This document shows, piece by piece, positions 10,565 to 20,530 of a DNA stretch of 64,000 bases. The position numbers and the translations under genes are program-made. The notes under the pieces are model-generated. The model did no database searches. It was not told the origin of the DNA and was given only the letters and a program-made list of their open reading frames with translations. This DNA comes from Robbsia andropogonis. Its GTDB lineage: Bacteria; Pseudomonadota; Gammaproteobacteria; Burkholderiales; Burkholderiaceae. The stretch spans positions 275,307 to 339,306 of the forward strand of contig NZ_LAQU01000003.1 of assembly GCF_000970345.1 (NCBI RefSeq). Direction: 5' to 3'. Numbering within the stretch: the first letter of the stretch is position 1; each line of letters starts with the position of its first letter.

Positions 10565-13500
10565 TCACCGGCCATTGGCATCCACGCCGGGTTGATACCA
10601 AAGGCTCTTCGGACTCCGCTCATCCGTCAGGTCATACAACTGGAACTGTCGATCAAGCTTCGCACCACCATCCCGTGTCAGCGGTTCCCAATTCAGGTTC
10701 GCCACACCACCGGTCGATCGACTGAGCAATGCATCGAACGGGATTTGCACATAAATACCCTTGTCAAAACTACCTTCTCCAAATTGCGCCGATGAGACGT
10801 TCGTCTTTGTTGCATAGGCGCCCATCAACACACCATTACGGAAGCGTCGCGATACATCCAGCGTCACGCCTTTATCCTTCGCCAAGTACTGGCCGACGCT
10901 GGCCTTGACTAGCACGTCGTGCCAACCTGTATCCCAATAAGCCGTCAGATGACCGGTGAAAGCTTTGTAATCGCGCATGCTGAAGTCCTGATTGAATGCG
11001 CGCTGCCTGACCTCATTGACGTCCACGCCCACCGCCAACGGGCTATTCGACGGACGATAGAGCCATTCGGCGCCGACCCCCGCATACATCGGCTCCAGCA
11101 GGCCGCCATAGACGCTGTAGTACTGGTTCGCCGTCAACTTGCCGACATGCGTCATCTGCAGGTAGGGGATCGTCAACCGGGACGTCGTCATGTACTCCCG
11201 CGCATACGTGCGGACCCGTGGCAGCGAACTGGGTGCGTCATACGTGAAGTTCGAATAGTTGTCGAACAGGCGGTAGCTGAGCCCGCCCGCGATCCACGTG
11301 TCCGATCGCAGCCGGAAGGCCGCATTCATCGTCGCGGAAATGCTGTACAACACAAAGCCATTCGGACCGCCCAGGGATTGGGAATAGCCCGGACCGAACG
11401 CGTAATAGAAGCGCTGGATCGGGGCCTTGTAAAGCGTTGGGCCTTCGTCCACCTGCGCGTTCGGTGGCGGCGCGCCTTCGAGAATCACCGGCGTCTGATC
11501 CGTGACCGGCACCGCCTGTGTCTTGCTTTGCACCCATGCCGTACGACGGACTGTGTAGGAGCGCATCGTCTGTCCGTGCACAACGGTAACGATCCGGAAC
11601 GTATCGATATCGGCCGGCGCATCGCGATGCAGCACCGCCGAGATCTGATCCAGCAAACGGCGGCGATAGAAGGCCTGCGGACTGTCGAATACAATGACGA
11701 GTACATGACCATGCGACTGGATATCCAGCACTTTCCAACCGGTCTGGGCCTGGACGTCCGCCGCGGTCTTTTTCCAATCCGGCGGTGGCGCATCGGCGGC
11801 CGGGCGTTGTGGCTGCACCGGCAGCGACGGCACCTCGCTCAGCTTGCGGGTACCAAGGTTCGACAGGTTGCCGTGTAGCGTCGCGCCGAACATCAAACGA
11901 TTGCCGCGCTCGAAACCCGCGCTTAAGTCGAGGTTGCGATTCAAGCGATACGTAAAACCAACATTGATCGGCAGTTTGGCGTGTGCGTTATATCCGAACG
12001 GTTCCTGCTTATAGTCATTGCCGTCGTACTCCAGCTTCAACACCAACGGAATGCTCGACAGCTGGTACTGAACGCCACCGAACAAAGAGGTACGGCCACG
12101 GAAGAATGAGTCACCGAGACCACCCGCTTCCGATGAACCCGAACCGGACCCATCCGGACGGGTGTTGAATTTACTGCTGAATATCGACAATGGATTGCTC
12201 AGGTTGCCGCGTCCGCCGATATAGCCCCACCCGAGTCCCAGCGACCAGTCAAAACCACCAGTACGCTTGCTGGCCACCAGATACTCACCAGAGAAAAGGC
12301 CGGTACCCCCAATATCCATCGCCCCGACGGAAAATTCCGGGATATACGCGGATTCCTTCCACAGCCGAACCTTCACATCGATCGATTTGTCCTTGTATGA
12401 CTGGTCTCCGCTCAAAGCCTCCGCGCCGTACAAGTGATTCATGATGCTGGTGTAGCGGAACCCGAATTCGAACCAGTCGAGGGGGTGCAGCATCACATTT
12501 ACACGCTGATACGGATTCACTTCGGTGAAACTGATCGACGCTTCACCGGCACGTCCCATCCGTGCGGACGGTGTCTGCAACAACCCTTCGCTGCCCCAAT
12601 CATTGGCGGTGATTTGCAGGTCGGTCCCGCGGTCGTCGGCCCATCGGCTAGCCGCCGCCAGATTCGCTGCGCTGACGTTTGGCTTGATCAGTTCGTCCGG
12701 CGTCGCCGACTGCTTCAACGCCATGCTATTCGCCGTGACGGACGCCTCAGACGACGTCATCGGAGCAGCGGCACGCGCGTTATCGGCTTTGGGCACCGCA
12801 TTCTGAGCAACCGTCGTCACCGCCACGGGCGCCGTACGGCGGTCATTGCCACTCGCCGAATTCACCGTATCCGCCTGGATCGATGCGCCGTTCAGCGCCG
12901 TCGCGTTCTCCGAGCCAATGACCGGGTCTACTGTCGACGACGTGGCGGCGGCAGGCGTACGTATGCCGGACGGCGGCTGTGTCGCGAGGAATTCAGCAAT
13001 CTTGTCAGACACGCTTTCGGGCCAGCCACTACGGCGGCTGGGTGCCCAGATCCACGCACCGGGCGCGACGGTAACTTGTTTTTGTTCGTTCCAGATCGCG
13101 ATGCCGGCCTTTGCAACGGTCCCGTCAGGCTGGGCTACCCAGGCGATTTCGGCGCGGATTCGCGGCGTGCAGGCACGTATGTAGTAGCTGGCTTCCGAAT
13201 CCGGGTGATAGGGCACCGTGCAAACGTCACCATTTTCCAGGATCACGCTAACAGTATCGGGCCGTAACGGAATCGTCACCGTGTCACCCGGCGACAGCAT
13301 CGGGTCGAGCGGCGGATTGACTTGCAGCCAGCGGCCATCGCCGGAAGGCACCGGCAGTCGGCCGGTAGGCTGCATGCCGGACAATCGCGCGTACAGGCCG
13401 TCACGGGTAGCTGCCTTGATGCGACGCGTGCCGGGACGATAACGAATCTGCGTGAGCAACGCGCGCCAGCGCGCCTCCTGGATCAATCGGTCTAGCGGAC

Positions 13501-13765
13501 GCGTCCAAATCAGGGCGTGCGTGTACAGCGGCGCCGGTGCGGAACCGCCCGCGCCATTGCTGTCCAACCCCGCCTCTTCAATATGACGTTGCACGAGCCA
13601 ATCACCCAGATATGTGGACTGATCAATCGTCGCCGATACTTGCGACCATGCCCGCATCGGCACACCGCAAAGCAACAGACACGACAATAGATACCGTGCG
13701 CTTTGGCCACGTGTACGTCGCACGCCACGTGCTCCATGCGCTCCCCGCGCCCCCCATTTATGCAT
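10565..13765 (-). CDS. GfcC-YjbH fusion: periplasmic beta-grasp plus outer-membrane barrel for polysaccharide secretion
   Basis: A 1066-residue exported protein. A signal peptide ends near MRAWSQ. Residues of roughly 45-270 match the capsule-biosynthesis GfcC domain (SPGDTVTIPLRPDTVSVI, then YYIRACTPR and GAWIWAPSR). A Ser/Thr/Ala-rich linker (about 270-375) leads to the YjbH/GfcD family, beginning NDWGSEGLLQTPSARMGRAG and filling the C-terminal two thirds with barrel-like strands plus a globular insert (about 650-740). In E. coli, GfcC and GfcD, or YjbG and YjbH, are separate proteins; here they are one chain. The upstream lipoprotein gene ends 18 bp before it. Function in secretion is known only by association in this family. 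Confidence 0.88.
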   Translation of the reverse strand: MHKWGARGAHGARGVRRTRGQSARYLLSCLLLCGVPMRAWSQVSATIDQSTYLGDWLVQRHIEEAGLDSNGAGGSAPAPLYTHALIWTRPLDRLIQEARWRALLTQIRYRPGTRRIKAATRDGLYARLSGMQPTGRLPVPSGDGRWLQVNPPLDPMLSPGDTVTIPLRPDTVSVILENGDVCTVPYHPDSEASYYIRACTPRIRAEIAWVAQPDGTVAKAGIAIWNEQKQVTVAPGAWIWAPSRRSGWPESVSDKIAEFLATQPPSGIRTPAAATSSTVDPVIGSENATALNGASIQADTVNSASGNDRRTAPVAVTTVAQNAVPKADNARAAAPMTSSEASVTANSMALKQSATPDELIKPNVSAANLAAASRWADDRGTDLQITANDWGSEGLLQTPSARMGRAGEASISFTEVNPYQRVNVMLHPLDWFEFGFRYTSIMNHLYGAEALSGDQSYKDKSIDVKVRLWKESAYIPEFSVGAMDIGGTGLFSGEYLVASKRTGGFDWSLGLGWGYIGGRGNLSNPLSIFSSKFNTRPDGSGSGSSEAGGLGDSFFRGRTSLFGGVQYQLSSIPLVLKLEYDGNDYKQEPFGYNAHAKLPINVGFTYRLNRNLDLSAGFERGNRLMFGATLHGNLSNLGTRKLSEVPSLPVQPQRPAADAPPPDWKKTAADVQAQTGWKVLDIQSHGHVLVIVFDSPQAFYRRRLLDQISAVLHRDAPADIDTFRIVTVVHGQTMRSYTVRRTAWVQSKTQAVPVTDQTPVILEGAPPPNAQVDEGPTLYKAPIQRFYYAFGPGYSQSLGGPNGFVLYSISATMNAAFRLRSDTWIAGGLSYRLFDNYSNFTYDAPSSLPRVRTYAREYMTTSRLTIPYLQMTHVGKLTANQYYSVYGGLLEPMYAGVGAEWLYRPSNSPLAVGVDVNEVRQRAFNQDFSMRDYKAFTGHLTAYWDTGWHDVLVKASVGQYLAKDKGVTLDVSRRFRNGVLMGAYATKTNVSSAQFGEGSFDKGIYVQIPFDALLSRSTGGVANLNWEPLTRDGGAKLDRQFQLYDLTDERSPKSLWYQPGVDANGR

Positions 13766-13783
13766 CGACGCTTGCCCTTATGT

Positions 13784-14419
13784 TCAATTCGGCCAGCGCT
13801 GCCAGGAGAAGCACAGGCTCCTCGACAGACACTGCTCCCCATAAACCACTTCGCTGGTTTGTCCATCAAAACGCACCGCATAGCGCGACGCGGGCAACGC
13901 GTTTTCTCCCGACGATGTTTCACGGAACCAATGCAGCGACGGGTCCGGCACACCGTAGAAGCCGCTACGATGTGGTGCAGCAATGGGCGTAACCGTCAAC
14001 TGGTCCATCAAGCCGAAGTGATAACCGGGCGACTCATCCCGCCGGCGCTGCAGCGTTGCGTCCGCGCCTATCGACTGCCAGTCGGGCTGCGCGGAAAGCC
14101 GCACGTCGGTCCATTCCACCGGCGTCCCACTTGCCGCCAATACACGGCCATTCTGCAAACGCAACACTTCGCCCGCACCGCTGTACCACACATCCACCGT
14201 ACCGCCCGGCGCCGACTCCTGCGCACCGCGCGCCATCAGGAACGACTTGCCCTGCACCGTCACCAGCAGGTAGGCATACCCTTTGGTCAAGGGCGTACGC
14301 GCCACCGAGGCCTGCGAAGAACTGCGCTTGAACTTGATGTAATCCGAGACAGCGGTCACCGGCGCCGAACAGGCACCCAACAACACGGTCGCACAAACGA
14401 GAAGACGCGCAATCTGCAT
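13784..14419 (-). CDS. YjbF/GfcB-family lipoprotein
   Basis: Starting at the ATG at 14419 gives a 211-residue lipoprotein with a lipobox LLGAC (Cys17); the frame is open to 14536 but the extra residues precede the signal peptide and add a second, less likely one. The mature part, with KFKRSSSQ, YAYLLVTVQGKSF and a conserved WYSGAGEVLRLQNGR strand, fits the group 4 capsule GfcB/YjbF family. It is the first gene of the minus-strand exopolysaccharide operon and is followed directly by the GfcC-YjbH fusion, completing a GfcBCD-like module. Confidence 0.83.
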   Translation of the reverse strand: MQIARLLVCATVLLGACSAPVTAVSDYIKFKRSSSQASVARTPLTKGYAYLLVTVQGKSFLMARGAQESAPGGTVDVWYSGAGEVLRLQNGRVLAASGTPVEWTDVRLSAQPDWQSIGADATLQRRRDESPGYHFGLMDQLTVTPIAAPHRSGFYGVPDPSLHWFRETSSGENALPASRYAVRFDGQTSEVVYGEQCLSRSLCFSWQRWPN

Positions 14420-15820
14420 AGCTTGTTTTTCAACGCCCCGAGAATCCTGCTGCGCGAGCTCCCTGCCCACGCACGATGTGCCGCATGCACTGATAACAAA
14501 GGCTCCCACGCAGACAACGCGAGGAGCCCATGACATCTCAAAAAACTTTCAAACCGACGCGGCGATTTCGCCTCGCACGGCATGCCCTCCTCGCGATACC
14601 GGACGGTCAAGGCATGCGATGCGGACGTATTGCCGCCATACCCGAGCATGAAGGAGACAACCTTGTCTTCATGCGATTTGCAGTGCAGACAAAACGTGAT
14701 CCTTACCCCGCACGCCCCTTCTACTCGGCAAAAGCCGGGCTGCCGCAACGCCAAGTCAGCTCGCCGGCATCTCGCTACGGACAGCATACGGAATCGATAC
14801 CGCTGGAAAACGGCGCGCTTGGCGGCACATCGCGGTTCAGTCATGTCACGACGGCGTAATGCGCTACCGTCGCGTCGATAGACAACGCCGTTCGGTCCAA
14901 CTGACCGCTCACAACGTTGCTCAGGCCTCGTTACCGCTGCCTGCTACCCCGACATGACCGAAAGACGGTCTGCGATCGGCAACATCAGCGGCAATCGTTG
15001 CCGCGCAGCGTGAGGACCGAACACATTCTAGTGGCGAAAAATCGTCGTCTCAACACCCAGCTTGTATCCAGACGTTTCGAAATCCCACTTTCCGATTATT
15101 ACCTCGCCCTCGATTGACCGTTTTTACCATTCAATATCGCACGCCATTTTGAAATCCGCGAGACCAGTACGTGCGCCGTTTCGATGCCCCATATTGAAAG
15201 TCGACATCACCCTGTCATACGTACGCGTCACACCGTATCCCATTTCATCCAAATACCGGCCTTGGCATCTGTCGAATATCGCCCACATCCCTCGCCATAC
15301 ATCACCGGACCGAAGGCTGGCAACGTCATCGCCCTGGTTCGAAAGCCGCGCCGGACAATGGGCTAAGCGTCGAACATACGGTGCCGGGTCCTGCCATCGC
15401 GACATGACGCTAAAACATTAAAGCATGCTCTGGGTGAACGCGTACGCCTGCCCCGCGCAAACAACCGAAACCGGCGCATGCGTCATTAAATGGCAGACAT
15501 CGCTAACGTAGGAATCCTCTGACAAGACAATGGTCATGGTGCCAATATCGCTGCCATAATGATCACGGTGATAGCATTGAAATACCCAATCGACACGCAG
15601 TTGGTCGCCAACCAAAAATAAAGAGCGATGCGCGCCCGGATGACCAATTCGTAAAAGTTGTTTTCTTCCCCAGCCGCGACAATATCCATCTGATAGCATG
15701 ATGGGTCGCGTCTAATACATTATTTGCCGCCTCGCCCGCATGCGCGCCGGATCATCGGGACCGGTGCGGGCACGATCCGCACCGTATGGTGTTCGGCGGC
15801 GCAACGGCTTTGGAGCATTC
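14420..15820. other. 1.4-kb divergent leader region between the exopolysaccharide operon and manC
   Basis: No gene is firmly supported. Two adjacent minus-strand frames of 93 codons (15124-15405 and 15418-15699) are of lower GC than the flanks and could be small genes, but neither has a good ribosome binding site or a family I recognise. A plus-strand frame at 14530-14859 overlaps the start of the lipoprotein gene and looks spurious. The promoters of both divergent transcripts must lie here; the length suggests a complex regulatory region. Confidence 0.4.
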
Positions 15821-17323
15821 ATGAACCAGATTATCGATTCCGTCTCCGTGACCGCTCCGGCTGTCGGGGATACGACCAGCATTCAGCAGGTCATCCTCGC
15901 CGGCGGTTCCGGGTCGCGCTTATGGCCCCTGTCGCGCGAGCATTACCCGAAGCAATTGATCGGTTTGTTAGGAGAGCAGTCGCTGCTCGAATCGACATTG
16001 GGCCGGATCGACGGTCTTCGCACGACAAATCGCGTCGCAGCCGAGACATTGCTGGTGTGCGGAGAGGATCATCGGTTTCTGACCGCGGAACAACTTCGGG
16101 CGAACGGTCGCGCGGCGCGCATCATCCTCGAACCCATCGGGCGCAATACGGCCCCCGCATTGACCGTTGCGGCGCTTGCCGCGACGACCGATAACAATGA
16201 TCCGGTCATGGTTGTGATGCCGGCGGATCATGCCGTGGCGGACCAGGACGCATTTGAAAAAGCGGTTGCCCGTGCAGCGGTATACGCACAGGAAGGAGCA
16301 GTAGTGGCGCTGGGCATCGTGCCGAATCGTGCGGAAACGGGCTATGGCTACATCAAGGCCGGCGCGAACGTCGGCGAGCACGGCGGCCATGCGCTCGAAC
16401 GCTTTGTCGAAAAGCCACACCGTGAATTGGCCGAGCAGTACCTGGCCTCCGGTGAATATTGGTGGAACAGCGGCATCTTTATTGTTCGTGCCTCCACATG
16501 GCTGCGCGCGATTGCCGCCTATCAGCCGGAAATTCATGCAGCGGTGTCGGACGCGTTCGCACGCGGCAAGGACGATGGCGACTTCTATCGCTTGAATAAA
16601 ACCGCCTTTACGGCGTGTCCGACGGATTCGATCGATTACGCAGTGATGGAACGGCTAGGCGACGATAGCGGCCTGACTGATATCAAGGCGGTGGTCGTGC
16701 CGTTGAACGCCGGATGGTCTGACGTTGGTTCCTGGGACGCGGTCTGGGACATATCGGAAAAGGACACGAACGGCAACGTCGCCCGGGGTCGCGTGATGTT
16801 CGAGGGCACGACGTCCACTTTTGCTCATTCCGATGGACGCCTGATTGCCTGCGTCGGCCTGACCGACACGATCGTGGTCGAAACGCCGGACGCCATCCTG
16901 GTTGCGGACAAGCAGCATGTGCAGCACGTCAAATCGATCGTCAATCAGTTGAAAAGCAACGGCGATCCGGAAGCGCAAAACCATCGCAAGGTTCATCGCC
17001 CGTGGGGTTATTACGATTCGATCGACATGGGCGGACGCTTTCAGGTCAAGCGGATCGTGGTCAACCCAGGGGCGAAGTTGTCACTGCAGATGCACTACCA
17101 TCGCGCCGAACATTGGATTGTTGTAAGCGGCACGGCGGAAGTAACATGTGGTGACAATGTGATGTTGCTATCGGAAAATCAATCCACCTACATTCCGCTG
17201 GGTTACAAGCACCGCTTGGCCAATCCAGGCCGCGTGCCGCTCGAAATCATCGAAGTGCAATCCGGCTCGTATTTGGGCGAGGACGATATCGTTCGCTTCG
17301 ATGACACCTACGGCCGTGCCTGA
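15821..17323 (+). CDS. manC: Mannose-1-phosphate guanylyltransferase / mannose-6-phosphate isomerase (BceA type)
   Basis: A bifunctional enzyme making GDP-mannose precursors. The nucleotidyltransferase domain begins with the signature ILAGGSGSRLWPLSRE and carries FVEKPH and the WNSGIF motif. The C-terminal cupin holds the type II PMI residues (RPWGYYDSID, QMHYHRAEHW, YIPLGYKHRLANPG). The ATG at 15821 has a GGAG 6 bp upstream (15812-15815); the longer frame from 15740 lacks support. It is divergent from the exopolysaccharide operon. GDP-mannose is the donor for mannose and, after conversion, rhamnose in cepacian-type polymers. Confidence 0.96.
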   Translation: MNQIIDSVSVTAPAVGDTTSIQQVILAGGSGSRLWPLSREHYPKQLIGLLGEQSLLESTLGRIDGLRTTNRVAAETLLVCGEDHRFLTAEQLRANGRAARIILEPIGRNTAPALTVAALAATTDNNDPVMVVMPADHAVADQDAFEKAVARAAVYAQEGAVVALGIVPNRAETGYGYIKAGANVGEHGGHALERFVEKPHRELAEQYLASGEYWWNSGIFIVRASTWLRAIAAYQPEIHAAVSDAFARGKDDGDFYRLNKTAFTACPTDSIDYAVMERLGDDSGLTDIKAVVVPLNAGWSDVGSWDAVWDISEKDTNGNVARGRVMFEGTTSTFAHSDGRLIACVGLTDTIVVETPDAILVADKQHVQHVKSIVNQLKSNGDPEAQNHRKVHRPWGYYDSIDMGGRFQVKRIVVNPGAKLSLQMHYHRAEHWIVVSGTAEVTCGDNVMLLSENQSTYIPLGYKHRLANPGRVPLEIIEVQSGSYLGEDDIVRFDDTYGRA

Positions 17324-18036
17324 GCAGCGCGGAAAAAAGGGAGCTTTTTCTCACTAATAGAAACTCCCTCCCCGTTCACGTGGTAGCCTCTCCACGTTGC
17401 TGCCCACGCCCTCACGCCGGCAACGCCGAAATAAAGCGTGAGGCGAGGCGCATTTCACTACTTCTCGCCCCTACCCAGGGACGGCGCCGCAGGGTTACAT
17501 CTATTTCATCCAGATACACTCTAATGCATCTTTGTGCGCATTAACCCCGAACAGTGTATTAATGTCGACATACCCAGAGATCGGGCACCGAATTTCAAAA
17601 TTCGTCTTATTAAAGAGAACGTTTGATGCAATGACATGCAGCAATTAACATATGACGAAACAACAATCAGATTTCGGCCGATTTTTTAAATCGCTTGCGC
17701 GCCATTATGGCTTAATCAGACGTTCACTCGACATCAACTGATTTGATTCGTCGTAGTTTTATAGGCATGCGAGGACGCGCTGGCATTCATTTAGGTACAT
17801 CTTAGTGGATTTATCGTCCAAAAATGAAATGATACGCATCACGCGCCCAAAAAATTACACAACGGCGATACGGCAAATCACGTGGAAAAATCAATCGGCA
17901 TCCGGTGCAAATTGGCGTCCGCTACCGTATTACCAGTGAATGCCATGCCCAATACCGGACCGCCCCATGTCGCCCGGCAGGCGGCCTGGGGCCCATCTCA
18001 CCACGCGGTACGTGATCGCGCGGTGTAATGCCTGGA
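17324..18036. other. AT-richer intergenic region after manC
   Basis: No coding frame of note. The stretch is clearly richer in A and T than its flanks, especially 17500-17880, and lies between manC and the convergent H-NS-like gene. A short run GAAAAA..TTTTTC at 17330-17350 could form a weak A-T hairpin but is not a convincing terminator. Decayed sequence or an H-NS target are possible; nothing decides between them. Confidence 0.4.
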
Positions 18037-18354
18037 TCAGATCAAGAATCGTGTGCGATCTTCTGTAAATGCGATCCACTTTGGCGGTTTTCCACGGCCG
18101 GACCAGGTTGCGCCGGTTTCCGGATCGCGGTATTTCGGCGCAACGCTTGCACGTGTTGCTTGCTGTTTAGGCTGGCGGCCTGGCTTTCCGCCAAATCCGA
18201 GATCGGCCGCGGTAAGCTGAAAAAGCGCAATCTTCTTGAGTACGGTCTCCAGAGCACCCGCCCTGTCGCGCTCTTTCATCTCATTGATTAAACGATCCAA
18301 CTCGTCCCGCTGGGCGGTCAATGCACCCAATGTATTGTCGGCTTCTTGCGCCAT
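18037..18354 (-). CDS. H-NS-family nucleoid-associated protein
   Basis: A 105-residue protein with an N-terminal predicted coiled coil (about residues 5-45) for oligomerisation and the C-terminal H-NS DNA-binding motif YRDPETGATWSGRGKPPKWI, joined by a Lys/Gln-rich linker. Such proteins bind AT-rich DNA and silence horizontally acquired genes. A GGAGA sequence just upstream of the start supports the ATG at 18354. It is monocistronic and surrounded by AT-rich spacers. Burkholderia genomes carry several of these paralogues, so a role at the neighbouring polysaccharide locus is only a guess. Confidence 0.93.
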   Translation of the reverse strand: MAQEADNTLGALTAQRDELDRLINEMKERDRAGALETVLKKIALFQLTAADLGFGGKPGRQPKQQATRASVAPKYRDPETGATWSGRGKPPKWIAFTEDRTRFLI

Positions 18355-18815
18355 CGCACTCTCCTTTTACGAACGCTCATTCGTTGCCATGCGCACCACC
18401 TTTCTCATCAATAATCACATGATGTAGATGACCAATTTTTGGATTGCATGATCTGAAACTGAAACGCACTCGAATACTACATGAGAATGTTCCTTTCGAT
18501 AAGAAGTCATTTATCGCTTCGTTTCAATTATGTAAACGTTCTTTTGCGAACCACCTTAAAATCGCCGCAAATGTTCATGTATTTTACTACGTCATGGCAT
18601 CAAATGCCTGTATTGCCAGTATAGATAATCAGTAATAATTGCTTCCGAAGGAAATCGCGTTACGCCAACCTCATTTGAAAAATCTCCTGCCTACCTGATA
18701 GTTCACGTCACCGCTAGCAAGGTCGAACGGGTTCATACCGGGTCTCGCCAAATTTGGTAAGGTAAAAGATCGCTGCCCTTGTACGACGACAACGGACGAT
18801 AAAAGGAGCAACACA
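18355..18815. other. AT-rich intergenic region between H-NS-like and DUF883 genes
   Basis: Divergent promoter region with low GC (clearest at 18420-18640). Short open frames here have no family match or ribosome binding site. AAAAGGAG at 18798-18806 is the ribosome binding site of the DUF883 gene. Confidence 0.45.
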
Positions 18816-19190
18816 ATGAATGCATTCGACAAGACCACAGATGCACTGGCAGATGCCGCATCGGAAGGTGCCAAGACGGGCCGTCGGTTTAGCCGGCAGG
18901 TTGCCGCGGCTGGCGATGCGGCCGGGTCCGATATTCGCGCGCTGCTAAAAGACCTAGAATCCGCCCTGAAGGAAGGCAAGGATGACGACGTCGGCGCACT
19001 GCGATCGCGTTTGGAAGCACGTCTGGCTGACGCCAGAGCAACCTACGACGACGCGCAATATACGATTCGCCAAAAGTTGCAAGCGGCGGCAGAGACCACA
19101 GACGACTTCGTTCGGGGCCGGCCATGGGAAACCATTGGCGCAGCAGCAGGGATCGCATTCCTGCTTGGCGTGATCATCGGCCGCGGCTAG
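18816..19190 (+). CDS. DUF883 (ElaB/YqjD-like) membrane-anchored protein
   Basis: A 124-residue helical protein: Ala-rich amphipathic helices over residues 1-95 (ALKEGKDDDVGALRSRLEAR), then the family signature GRPWETIGAAAGIAFLLGVI with one C-terminal membrane helix ending in GRG. The family (ElaB, YqjD) tethers ribosomes to the inner membrane in stationary phase in E. coli. A strong AAAAGGAG lies 9 bp before the ATG, and a hairpin terminator follows the stop by about 20 bp, so it is a single-gene unit. Confidence 0.92.
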   Translation: MNAFDKTTDALADAASEGAKTGRRFSRQVAAAGDAAGSDIRALLKDLESALKEGKDDDVGALRSRLEARLADARATYDDAQYTIRQKLQAAAETTDDFVRGRPWETIGAAAGIAFLLGVIIGRG

Positions 19191-19207
19191 GCACTATTTC
19201 GCCGGCG

Positions 19208-19241
19208 AAAAAAAACATCGCGTAGCTTCGCGATGTTTTTT
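19208..19241. terminator. Bidirectional intrinsic terminator
   Basis: A perfect 12-bp stem (19211-19222 with 19229-19240, core ACATCGCG/CGCGATGT) around the loop TAGCTT, flanked by an A-run on one side and a T-run on the other. It lies between the convergent DUF883 and amino-acid binding protein genes and should stop both transcripts. Confidence 0.92.
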
Positions 19242-19372
19242 GGGTGTGCTGCTTGGCAGCGGCGGCACGCCGGGCCGGACAAAGAAGGCACACACTACCT
19301 TCCGTACCTTCCAGCAAGCTCAGTGCAGTGACCGCCCGGGATCAGCGAGCGGGCAGCCAATCTGACGCGGTA

Positions 19373-20530
19373 TTAGGACGGCGCCTTCATCGACACGCTG
19401 TCGAGCAGCGTCTTCTTGCCAGCCTTGTAGTCGTACAGCGAGATCACCGGGTTTTGCACGTCCCCGTTCTTCGTGAACTGGATACGACCCAATACGCCGG
19501 TGTAATCCGTCGCGGGCATGGCCGCCAGGATCTTCGCCTTGTCGACCGAGTTGGCGCGCTTCATCGCGTCTACGATTACGTACACCGCGTCATACGTGAA
19601 CGGCGCGTAGATCTGGATCGGCTGGCCGAAGCGGGCTTGATAGCGCTTCGCGAAATCCGCACCGCCAGGCATCTTTTCCAACGACATGCCGGCTTCCGAG
19701 CAGATCACGTTGTCGGTCGCATCGCCCGCCAGTTGCGACAGCTGCTCCGTACACACGCCGTCGCCGGCGAGGATTTTCGAGCGGATGGCCAATTGGCGTG
19801 CTTGCTTGGCGAACGGGCCGCCGGTAGCATCCATGCCGCCGAACATGATCACGTCCGGACGTTCTGACTTGATCTTCGTCAGAATGGCGCGGAAGTCTAC
19901 AGCCTTGTCATTCGTGGCGTCGTGCGACAGCACCTTGATACCCAATGCCTTGGACTTCTTTTCGAACTCGTCCGCCAGACCTTGGCCATATGCCGTTGCG
20001 TCATCGACGATCGCCACGCTCTTGGCCTTCAACGTGGTCCCGGCGTACGTTGCCAGCGCCGGGCCTTGCTCGGCATCCGTTGCCACTACACGATAGGCTG
20101 TCTTGAAGCCTTGGCGCGTGTAGGTCGGATTCGTTGCTGACGGCGAGATCTGGACGATACCGGCGTCGCTATAGATCTTCGAGGCCGGGATTGTCGTGCC
20201 GGAGTTCAAGTGGCCCACCACGGCGACGACCTTGTCGTCCACCAGCTTCTGGGCCACTTGCGTGGCTTGACGCGGGTCACCCGCGTCGTCTTGTGCGTCC
20301 AATTGCAGCGTGATCTTCTGGCCACCAATCGTCAGGCCCTTCTTATTGATCTCTTCGATCGCGAGGCGAGCACCGTTCTCATTGTCTTTGCCCAAGTGCG
20401 CGATACCGCCTGTCAGCGGCGCGACGTGACCAATCTTAACGATTTCATCGGCGTTCGCCACACCGGCGCTAGCCGCAAAAGCCAGCGTTGCGGCGGCGAG
20501 GGGCAGCAATTTAAAAGACACATTACTCAT
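19373..20530 (-). CDS. Branched-chain amino acid ABC transporter, periplasmic binding protein (LivJ/LivK type)
   Basis: A 385-residue periplasmic binding protein (type I fold). The signal peptide ends ASAGVANA, and the mature protein starts EIVKIGHVAPLTGGIAHLG, the usual Leu/Ile/Val-binding entry, followed by VVAVVGHLNSGTTIPASKIY and RVVATDAEQGPALATY. It would deliver branched-chain amino acids or a related ligand to a LivHMGF permease, but no permease or ATPase genes are adjacent, so it is an orphan receptor gene here. A long AT-rich leader (20531-20700) precedes it. Confidence 0.95.
   Translation of the reverse strand: MSNVSFKLLPLAAATLAFAASAGVANADEIVKIGHVAPLTGGIAHLGKDNENGARLAIEEINKKGLTIGGQKITLQLDAQDDAGDPRQATQVAQKLVDDKVVAVVGHLNSGTTIPASKIYSDAGIVQISPSATNPTYTRQGFKTAYRVVATDAEQGPALATYAGTTLKAKSVAIVDDATAYGQGLADEFEKKSKALGIKVLSHDATNDKAVDFRAILTKIKSERPDVIMFGGMDATGGPFAKQARQLAIRSKILAGDGVCTEQLSQLAGDATDNVICSEAGMSLEKMPGGADFAKRYQARFGQPIQIYAPFTYDAVYVIVDAMKRANSVDKAKILAAMPATDYTGVLGRIQFTKNGDVQNPVISLYDYKAGKKTLLDSVSMKAPS

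Noticed and set aside
17328..17352. Possible terminator after manC
   Set aside because: The stem is only A-T pairs (GAAAAA/TTTTTC) with little G-C content, too weak to call.
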